Of a stretch of 15,737 nucleotides of DNA, positions 7,656-13,522 are shown in pieces. Position 1 is the stretch's first letter. Every line of letters begins with the position of its first letter. A program made the position numbers and the translations under genes. This stretch comes from Deltaproteobacteria bacterium (GTDB lineage: Bacteria; Desulfobacterota; Desulfobacteria; Desulfobacterales; SURF-7): contig JAFDJC010000035.1 in the NCBI GenBank assembly GCA_019307665.1, positions 1 through 15,737 on the forward strand, given 5' to 3'. The notes beneath the pieces are model-generated. The model did no database searches, was not told the DNA's origin, and saw nothing but the letters and a program-made list of their open reading frames with translations.

Positions 7656-7695
7656 GGGTAACACCGGCAACTCGTTGCCGGTGCCCAAAGGGCAA
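7656..7695 (+). repeat. Palindromic repeat, copy B, downstream of Hsp70
   Basis: The arms CACCGGCAA (7662-7670) and TTGCCGGTG (7675-7683) are a perfect 9-bp palindrome across the loop CTCG, with an outer GGG (7656-7658) and CCC (7684-7686) pair. The tail AAAGGGCAAG matches copy A at 4748-4787. There is no T-run after the stem, so it is a repeat first; it could still slow transcription or protect the 3' end of the Hsp70 mRNA. Confidence 0.85.
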
Positions 7696-7724
7696 GAAGA
7701 GATCAAAAAAATTACGTCTATTCT

Positions 7725-7766
7725 TAGCATCTTGTGCTAGCGCACCCAGACAACAAGTTATCTGGG
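7725..7766. repeat. Second hairpin cluster before the glycosyltransferase
   Basis: Two small palindromes follow copy B. TAGCA (7725-7729) pairs with TGCTA (7735-7739). CCCAGACAAC (7745-7754) pairs with GTTATCTGGG (7757-7766) with one mismatch. They resemble a different, partly decayed REP-like unit. The 212-bp gap between Hsp70 and the glycosyltransferase is thus almost filled by repeats. Confidence 0.55.
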
Positions 7767-7807
7767 CCACCCTTATTACAACTACATGAAAACACTTAAA
7801 TTGTGTA

Positions 7808-8926
7808 ATGATCAAAAAAAAGAAAATTTTATTTTTAGAATCGTTTTACGGGGGATCTCATAAAGATTTTGCAGACGGACTGGTTTCAGAATCACAACAT
7901 AAAATAGAACTTGTTACTCTTCCGGCAAGATTCTGGAAATGGAGGATGCGGGGGGCTGCTCTTTACTTTTTTAAAAAAATAAAATCATTTTCCGAGTATG
8001 ACGGATTGATTGTTACAGACCTGATGAGCCTCGCAGACTTGAAGGCTCTAAGCGGAACGGCTTTTCCTCCTTCAGTTGTTTACTTACATGAAAATCAACT
8101 GACATACCCGACAGCGCCCGACGAATCCGTGGATTACCAGTTTGGTTTTACAAATCTCACAACAACGCTGGCAGCAGAAAAAGTTATTTTCAATTCACAC
8201 ACTCACTATAATGCTTTTTTTTCAGCTTTGCCCGGTTTTTTAAACATGATGCCTGAATATCATCCAAAATGGGCAATAAAGGAAATACAGGACAAGTCCG
8301 ATGTCATTTATCCGGGTATCAGTTATTCGGACTGTCGGTTAAAAAAAAAGAATAAAAACATTAAAAAAACCCCTTTGATCATTTGGAACCACAGGTGGGA
8401 GTTTGATAAAAATCCGCAGGATTTTTTTTATGCGCTCGATAGGGTTTCGGAAAAAGGATTTGATTTCAAAATTGCCCTACTCGGAGAAAACTTTCAGATC
8501 AAGCCAAAAGAGTTTATCGCGGCAAAAGAGAGATATGGGGATAGAATAATTGTGTATGGCTATGCCGAATCAAAATCAGATTATGCAAAATGGCTTTCAA
8601 AAGGGGATGTTGTTATCAGTACGGCGATTCAGGAAAATTTCGGGATATCGATTGTTGAAGCCGTCAGGGCAGGCTGCATACCTTTTGTTCCTGATCGACT
8701 TTCCTATCCTGAAATAATTCCAGACGACTATCATAAAGACTTTCTTTTTACCGACAGAGACAATCTGGTTGACAAGCTTATTAAACTTTTTTCTAAAACA
8801 AGCGACGGCATCAAAGAGAAGGTATGCGAGCTTTCACGCCATATGGAAACATTTTCCTGGGAAAACAGCATTAAAGATTACGATGAAATGCTCGAAGAAC
8901 TTTCTTCACGTTCCAGAAACTTATGA
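7808..8926 (+). CDS. QTMAN/DUF3524-type glycosyltransferase (tRNA-queuosine mannosyltransferase-like)
   Basis: A GT-B glycosyltransferase of 372 aa. The N-terminal domain matches the DUF3524 family whose animal member GTDC1 (QTMAN) transfers mannose from GDP-mannose to queuosine-34 of tRNA-Asp. Features seen are ILFLESFYGGSHKDF (7-21, with G15, G16, H18), the LVTLPARFWKWRMRGAALYF block (about 38-57) and HENQLTYP (94-101). QFGFTNLTT, KVIFNSHTHYNAFF and MMPEYHPKW follow. The C-terminal half is a glycosyltransferase group 1 domain with NHRWEFDKNP (near 193) and the nucleotide-sugar EX7E motif E276/E284 in QENFGISIVEAVRAGCIPF. No signal peptide or membrane segment is seen, so it is cytosolic. The ATG has only a weak ribosome binding site. 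The 3' end overlaps the minus-strand acyl-CoA ligase by 49 bp. The tRNA substrate is inferred from family; another acceptor is possible in bacteria. Confidence 0.85.
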   Translation: MIKKKKILFLESFYGGSHKDFADGLVSESQHKIELVTLPARFWKWRMRGAALYFFKKIKSFSEYDGLIVTDLMSLADLKALSGTAFPPSVVYLHENQLTYPTAPDESVDYQFGFTNLTTTLAAEKVIFNSHTHYNAFFSALPGFLNMMPEYHPKWAIKEIQDKSDVIYPGISYSDCRLKKKNKNIKKTPLIIWNHRWEFDKNPQDFFYALDRVSEKGFDFKIALLGENFQIKPKEFIAAKERYGDRIIVYGYAESKSDYAKWLSKGDVVISTAIQENFGISIVEAVRAGCIPFVPDRLSYPEIIPDDYHKDFLFTDRDNLVDKLIKLFSKTSDGIKEKVCELSRHMETFSWENSIKDYDEMLEELSSRSRNL

Positions 8927-11058
8927 TATTCGTACATTTTTGATAAAGATTTTACGGCCTGTTCAGGAGTCGGATAGAAAACACCCTTATATTGTTTCCC
9001 CTTAACAGGATAAACGGTATTATCTTCTTCATACATCACCATGCTAACGCCCAATGCCGGCTTATGGCTTTGCTCCATCAAGTCAACAATATGTTCTGCG
9101 TATTTTTTTTCAGATTCTGCCAGCGCTTTATCAACAGCATCAAGAAATTCAGATGAAGAATTTGGATCGCACTTTCTGACTGAATCCGTAAGACGTGTCA
9201 CCATGTGACGCTTGCCCATTATTCCCAAGTTTATTACAGCATCGCACCCGTCCCATTCCAGGAGTTTTTTCATCACAGTCATCGGAATCGACATATCGTT
9301 TTCACCTACAAGGTCAATTGGATTAGAACGGCTCCAATAGGGTGGCAAAATCCGATCTATTTTTTTGATTAGCTCTTTGGACAGCTCCGGTATTTCAAGC
9401 CCATAAGCTTCGCAAAGATCCGCTGTTACGACTCCCCAGCCGCCGCCGAGCGTCATGATGGCAACCCGGTTGCCCTTAGGGAGGGGAAGTGATGAAAAAG
9501 CAGCTGAAAGATCAAGAAGATCCATCGGTTTTTCCACCTTTACTATTCCCGCCTGTTTACATACTGCATTAAAAATACGTGTGTCAGAACTTAGCGCTCC
9601 TGTATGACTCAATGCAGCCCTGTTCCCGGCTTTGGTCTGGCCGCCTTTTAGCAATACAATCGGTTTTTTTCTACTAACTCTCCTGGCGCTTTCAAGAAAA
9701 CGTCGTCCATTCTTAAAGCTTTCTATGTAAAGCATTACGATTTCTGTCACGGCGTCTACCTCAAAGGCGTCAAGGTAGTCTTCTATGGTTATCATGGCCT
9801 CATTTCCGGAGCCACAAAAACATCGAATTCCGATGCCTTGAAGCTCGGCAAATGCCAGAAGCTGATTTCCCATATTTCCTGATTGAGCTAAAATACTGGT
9901 TGAGCCGGGCTTGGGTCTGAAATGCGTTCCTGAACAATAAAAATTGATATGAGGGTTACAGATTCCCATTGTGTTAGGACCGATGATACGGACACCTGCC
10001 TTGCGTGCCTGGTCGATAAGTTCTTCTTCTTTTTTCCTGCCTTCTTCACCTGTTTCAGCAAATCCTGATGCGATGAGCAGCATATTTTTAATCCCTTTCT
10101 CCTTAAATTCCGGGATTAATTCCGGGACGAATGCGGCCGGAATTGTAACCACCGCAACATCCACAGTGCCTGGGATTTCAGAAATATTCCTGTAAACTTT
10201 TTTGCCTGCAATGGTTCCGCCTTTTGGGTTTACAAGATATATTTCACCTTCAAAACCACCGCTGATTACGTTTGTCAGCAGCGTATAACCCCATTTGCCA
10301 AGCGTTCCGGATGCGCCGATAAATGCAACTGATTTGGGATAAAACAGGGCGCCCACAGCTTCAGGATCAATGGGAGGAAGAAACTTTGTATCCTTGATAA
10401 TGTCATCTTTTATGACAAGTGCATCAACGGCTATCGGTTTACCTTCAGGTGTAATAAGCAAAGGATTGATATCAATTTCGGAGATATCCGGACATTCTAC
10501 AGCAATCTGTGACAAACCTGTTAATGTTTGGATCATCAAGTTACGCGCAACCGTTTTTTCCCCTCTGAAATCACCTAGTAACGCCTTTGAATTGATCTGA
10601 TCAAGCATCTCACCTGCGTCGCCTTCGGTGAGAGGTGCTACGCGAAATGTAACGTCCAAAAGCGCTTCCGTAAAAACACCGCCAAGCCCAAACATAATCA
10701 CAGGGCCGAAATGCTGATCTCTGAACATCCCGGCCACAAACTCCCGTTTGCCTTCAATATAAGGCTGGACAAGAAAACCTTCGAGATCATCTCCGGCTTC
10801 CTTGATTGTTTTATCACAAGCTTTTTGAACAGCATCTTTATTGGTAAGATGAATATGCACAAGACCGCGCTCTGTTTTGTGCAACAGCGATGCCCCTGCG
10901 CCTTTTATGACCACAGGAAAACCGATTTTTTCAGCACTTTTTAAGGCATCATCGGCATCTTTGGATAAAAGTTCATCAACGACAGGAATATTGTATTGCT
11001 TCAATAATTTTTTTGATTCATGTTCTGAAAGAGCTGTGCCGTTTTTGTTTGTTATCAT
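8878..11058 (-). CDS. Acetate/acyl-CoA ligase (ADP-forming), beta-alpha fusion
   Basis: Interconverts acyl-CoA + ADP + phosphate with acid + CoA + ATP, in the cytoplasm, either conserving energy from acyl-CoA or activating acids. The 726 aa comprise an N-terminal ATP-grasp (beta) domain, about 1-225, with LLHKTERGLV containing H60 and ending in EIDINPLLI. The CoA-binding domain begins near 232 (FIGASGTLGKWG, 246-257). The ligase domains follow with IIGPNTMGICNP (358-369), ILAQSGNMG (389-397) and ALSHTGAL, whose H485 is the expected phosphohistidine. GGGWGVV lies further on. Many single-chain ADP-forming synthetases are alpha-beta; this one is beta-alpha. AGGGGAG is 6 nt before the ATG, so the start is firm. 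The C-terminus ends in a serine-rich tail encoded antisense to the glycosyltransferase. There is no acetyltransferase domain, so it is not Pat. The acyl substrate cannot be told from sequence. Confidence 0.9.
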   Translation of the reverse strand: MITNKNGTALSEHESKKLLKQYNIPVVDELLSKDADDALKSAEKIGFPVVIKGAGASLLHKTERGLVHIHLTNKDAVQKACDKTIKEAGDDLEGFLVQPYIEGKREFVAGMFRDQHFGPVIMFGLGGVFTEALLDVTFRVAPLTEGDAGEMLDQINSKALLGDFRGEKTVARNLMIQTLTGLSQIAVECPDISEIDINPLLITPEGKPIAVDALVIKDDIIKDTKFLPPIDPEAVGALFYPKSVAFIGASGTLGKWGYTLLTNVISGGFEGEIYLVNPKGGTIAGKKVYRNISEIPGTVDVAVVTIPAAFVPELIPEFKEKGIKNMLLIASGFAETGEEGRKKEEELIDQARKAGVRIIGPNTMGICNPHINFYCSGTHFRPKPGSTSILAQSGNMGNQLLAFAELQGIGIRCFCGSGNEAMITIEDYLDAFEVDAVTEIVMLYIESFKNGRRFLESARRVSRKKPIVLLKGGQTKAGNRAALSHTGALSSDTRIFNAVCKQAGIVKVEKPMDLLDLSAAFSSLPLPKGNRVAIMTLGGGWGVVTADLCEAYGLEIPELSKELIKKIDRILPPYWSRSNPIDLVGENDMSIPMTVMKKLLEWDGCDAVINLGIMGKRHMVTRLTDSVRKCDPNSSSEFLDAVDKALAESEKKYAEHIVDLMEQSHKPALGVSMVMYEEDNTVYPVKGKQYKGVFYPTPEQAVKSLSKMYEYHKFLEREESSSSISS

Positions 11059-11085
11059 GTAACTCCCCTTATATTTTTTTCAAAT

Positions 11086-11111
11086 TGAACCTTCCCCAAA
11101 AAAGTGGACAC
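11086..11111. mobile_element. Possible IS3-family terminal repeat remnant
   Basis: The sequence begins TGAACCTTCCCC and ends AAGTGGACAC, with an A-run between. This resembles the terminal inverted repeat of IS3-group elements (TG..., CCCC, AGTGGACA). No partner end or transposase remnant is visible within the 231-bp gap 11059-11289, so it would be a solo end left by deletion. It sits 28 bp upstream of the acyl-CoA ligase start. Confidence 0.35.
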
Positions 11112-11195
11112 GGGGCTAAGCCGCTTTTCTCATATTGCTGTTTTGACCACAAAATTGCCTTAATGGGGGAAATTTCTTCTAAAGTCAAATGAAAA

Positions 11196-11211
11196 TATAA
11201 TGAAATATAAT
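11196..11211 (+). promoter_or_regulatory. Two candidate -10 hexamers upstream of pncB
   Basis: Perfect TATAAT hexamers occur at 11196-11201 and 11206-11211 within a GAAAATATAAT/GAAATATAAT direct repeat, about 80-95 bp before the pncB start. Neither has a convincing -35 at 17 bp, so the assignment is weak in such AT-rich sequence. Confidence 0.3.
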
Positions 11212-11289
11212 ATATTGATTTTTTATTAAAACGCTGCTAACAAATTTGAGGCTGGATAGAATTAAAATAATATCTTACGGAGATCAGAC

Positions 11290-12489
11290 ATGGCAATAAT
11301 AAACAGTTTACTCGATACTGACTTCTATAAACTTACAATGGCTCAGGCGGTTCTTCATAAGTATCCTGCAATAGCTGTGCGCTATAAATTTAAATGCTGG
11401 AATAATAAAAAATTTCCCTGGATCGATGAAATTAACAAGGAAGTTGATCACCTTTGCTCCCTCAGGTTTGACGATGATGAAATTCATTACTTGTCCACGT
11501 TTTCTTTCTTTAAGGCTGATTTTATTGAATACCTGAAAATGTTTCAGCTAAACCGAAGCTATATAGATATATCAGAAGATAAAAGCGGAGACCTCAAGAT
11601 AGATATTAAAGGTCCATGGATCGCAACGATACTTTTTGAAGTTCCTGTTCTTGCAATTATCAGTGAAACTTACTCAAAACATCAGCCCAATACAGATTCA
11701 GGTAGTCATGATACGGACGTTGCCCATAAAACAGGCTCTGAAAACCTGATGAAAAAAATTGACTTCTTGACTGATCTTTTAAAAACCGGACAGATTCCTA
11801 ATTTCAGATTTGCAGATTTTGGTACAAGAAGACGTTATTCGCATGAATGGCATTCAAATTTGCTGGACATTTTGAAAGGAAAATTCAGGTCCCATCTTTT
11901 TGTGGGTACCAGCAATGTCTATTTTGCAAAAAAATATAAAACAAAACCCATAGGAACAATGTCCCATGAATGGCTGCAGGGACATCAGCAGCTTGGCGCA
12001 CGATTTGCGGACAGTCAAACAGCTGCATTGGAAAACTGGGCTCAGGAATACAGGGGAGACCTTGGAATTGCTTTGTCCGATATTGTCGGCTTTAAAGCAT
12101 TTCTTAGGGATTTTGACCTTTATTTCGCAAAACTGTTTGATGGGTGCAGGCATGACAGTGGCGATCCGGTTTCATGGTGCGTAAAACTGATTGAGCATTA
12201 TGACAAACTTGGAATTGATCCGAAAACAAAATATGCCGTATTTACTGACAGTCTTGATTTGGAAAAGGCTGTGGAACTCCACCAGACATTCTACGAAATG
12301 ATCAATATGTCGTTTGGTATAGGTACAAACATTACCAATGACGTTGGACTTCAACCACCCTCAATTGTTATTAAGATGGTCGAATGCAATGGCCAGCCTG
12401 TTGCAAAGATATGCGACAGCGAAGATAAGGGGATGTGTGAAGATTCTGAATTTTATGCATACCTTAAAAAAGTTTATAAAATTCAATAG
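11290..12489 (+). CDS. pncB: Nicotinate phosphoribosyltransferase
   Basis: Condenses nicotinate with PRPP to nicotinate mononucleotide, with ATP hydrolysis: the entry step of NAD salvage, in the cytoplasm. The protein is 399 aa, matching bacterial PncB (about 400 aa). Seen are the N-terminal SLLDTDFYKLTMAQAVLHKYP, FADFGTRRRYSHEWH (FGTRRR near 177-182) and GTMSHEWLQGHQQLGARFADSQ. In the last, H226 aligns with the phosphorylated active-site His. DGCRHDSGDP and SFGIGTNITNDVG form the PRPP site. GGAG lies 7 nt before the ATG. It is followed 45 bp later by a universal stress protein gene on the same strand, probably co-transcribed; the T-run at 12501-12508 between them has no stem. It is a type I PncB, not nicotinamide-using NAMPT. 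Confidence 0.96.
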   Translation: MAIINSLLDTDFYKLTMAQAVLHKYPAIAVRYKFKCWNNKKFPWIDEINKEVDHLCSLRFDDDEIHYLSTFSFFKADFIEYLKMFQLNRSYIDISEDKSGDLKIDIKGPWIATILFEVPVLAIISETYSKHQPNTDSGSHDTDVAHKTGSENLMKKIDFLTDLLKTGQIPNFRFADFGTRRRYSHEWHSNLLDILKGKFRSHLFVGTSNVYFAKKYKTKPIGTMSHEWLQGHQQLGARFADSQTAALENWAQEYRGDLGIALSDIVGFKAFLRDFDLYFAKLFDGCRHDSGDPVSWCVKLIEHYDKLGIDPKTKYAVFTDSLDLEKAVELHQTFYEMINMSFGIGTNITNDVGLQPPSIVIKMVECNGQPVAKICDSEDKGMCEDSEFYAYLKKVYKIQ

Positions 12490-12534
12490 TCAATAAGCCT
12501 TTTTTTTTAATCTTCATTCCTTTAGGAGGGTCAT

Positions 12535-12978
12535 ATGTCGATTAAGCAAATTGCGGTATGCACTGATTTTTCTGACAATGCAGAAAAAGCCTTTGGCACA
12601 GCACTTGAGATAGCCGGACAATATAAGGCGAAACTGGTTGTATTGCATGTCATGCCTCCCATCGTCAATCCTGTCTATTCAGATTTTGATTCTGTTGTCA
12701 TGACCGGACCTGAAAAGTCAATTATCCTCGAACTTGAAGAAAGGATGGAACAGGAATATGGGGCTAGGATCGGAGAGAGTGTCCATTATGAACTTACTGT
12801 TCTTGACGGTCATGTTTCGACTTCGATTATTAAGTTTCTTGAAGAAAACAGTATTGATCTGGTTGTACTGGGGTCTTTTGGTCTCTCAGGAATGGGGCTT
12901 GTTATATTCGGTAGTGTAGCAAAGAGAGTCTCCCACAAAGCGCCTTGCTCGGTCATGATAGTACGTGAGCGAGAATAA
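12535..12978 (+). CDS. Universal stress protein (UspA family)
   Basis: A 147-aa single-domain Usp, cytoplasmic and usually dimeric. It starts with the typical IAVCTDFSDNAEKAFGTALEIA. LVVLHVMPP forms beta-2. It ends with the ATP-binding signature G113-2x-G116-9x-G126-S127 in GSFGLSGMGLVIFGS, followed by VAKRVSHKAPCSVMIV. The intact motif predicts the ATP-binding class of Usp rather than the UspA class that lacks it. A strong AGGAGG is 5 nt before the ATG. The specific stress or partner cannot be told from sequence. The position behind pncB suggests joint expression, but no functional link is established. Confidence 0.94.
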   Translation: MSIKQIAVCTDFSDNAEKAFGTALEIAGQYKAKLVVLHVMPPIVNPVYSDFDSVVMTGPEKSIILELEERMEQEYGARIGESVHYELTVLDGHVSTSIIKFLEENSIDLVVLGSFGLSGMGLVIFGSVAKRVSHKAPCSVMIVRERE

Positions 12979-13059
12979 GTTTCATTAGCTGAAAATAAGT
13001 GACCGAATAACTAATGGGATAAATGACCGGTGATGTAATAGGATTATACGGCCAGGCGG

Positions 13060-13258
13060 TTAACCGATAATATCGATTACCTTGCCAAGCATTTCATCAT
13101 AAGACTGAATAATTTTCAGATTTGCTTCAAAGCTACGTTTTGTGATCATGGACTGTGCAAACTCTTCCACAAGATCGACGTTCGACAATTCTCTTTCAAG
13201 AAGACATTTTCACCCCAAGCGCACTAAGGGCGGCGATATTATTGTATACTGACACCAT
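13060..13258 (-). pseudogene. Flagellar rod/hook-type protein remnant, internally deleted and frameshifted
   Basis: Minus-strand reading gives an intact start, ATG at 13258 with AGAAGG 7 nt upstream. The N-terminus MVSVYNNIAALSALGVKMS is like the FlgC/FlgG/FlgE group. After 19 codons that frame meets a TGA (MSS*). Skipping one base (13201) restores a typical rod C-terminus, LERELSNVDLVEEF then ANLKIIQSYDEMLGKV, ending DIIG and a TAA at 13062-13060. Family members of this short type are roughly 110-130 aa, so the central 50-odd residues are missing along with the frame. This fits a single internal deletion. The two halves share orientation, order and family, so chance is unlikely. No other flagellar gene is in the window. 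It might be a degenerate stand-alone member rather than part of a former operon. Confidence 0.75.
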
Positions 13259-13289
13259 AATATAACCTTCTCATTCAAATTTAAAGATG

Positions 13290-13371
13290 GTATATCTGAT
13301 AGTATATCTTATGTAAATTTACTGTAAATTCCATGCGAGTATTGGAAACATTTGTAAAATTATATGTAAAA
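13290..13371 (+). promoter_or_regulatory. Direct-repeat array, Pho-box-like, upstream of the Na+/Pi transporter
   Basis: Three pairs of short direct repeats at about helical-turn spacing lie here. GTATATCT occurs at 13290 and 13302 (12 bp), TGTAAAT at 13312 and 13323 (11 bp) and TGTAAAA at 13353 and 13365 (12 bp). The TGTAAAT pair with a 4-bp spacer has the geometry of a PhoB box (7-bp repeats, 11-bp period), though the consensus is TGTCATA. The position 150-230 bp before a phosphate transporter makes phosphate control plausible; it is inference. Confidence 0.4.
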
Positions 13372-13430
13372 GCTTGAAAAACAATATTTTTTTTAGTTCA
13401 ATGACCATTAAATTTCAACCCGGGCATATA

Positions 13431-13447
13431 CGATATATTTTATATCG
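13431..13447. promoter_or_regulatory. Perfect palindrome CGATATA-TTT-TATATCG
   Basis: Arms of 7 bp with a 3-nt spacer, 75 bp before the transporter start. It could be an operator or a weak hairpin in the leader. The rest of 12979-13522 shows only AT-rich DNA, besides the pseudogene and direct repeats listed separately. Confidence 0.35.
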
Positions 13448-13522
13448 ACCAACTTTTGTTATAAAGTGAGACAATTTTTGTAATTTTTTTGCCCGGTTTT
13501 TAATCAACAAGGAAATATTTAT

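Noticed and set aside
7592..7789. 65-aa plus-strand frame after the Hsp70 gene
   Set aside because: It runs through two palindromic repeats, whose translation gives its sequence, and has no protein-like character.
12490..12534. Possible intrinsic terminator between pncB and the usp gene (T-run at 12501-12508)
   Set aside because: No GC-rich stem precedes the T-run, so the features of a terminator are missing.
13057..13076. Palindromes CGGTTAACCG and CGATAATATCG
   Set aside because: They are short and coincide with the stop region of the flagellar pseudogene; no binding site or terminator role is supported.
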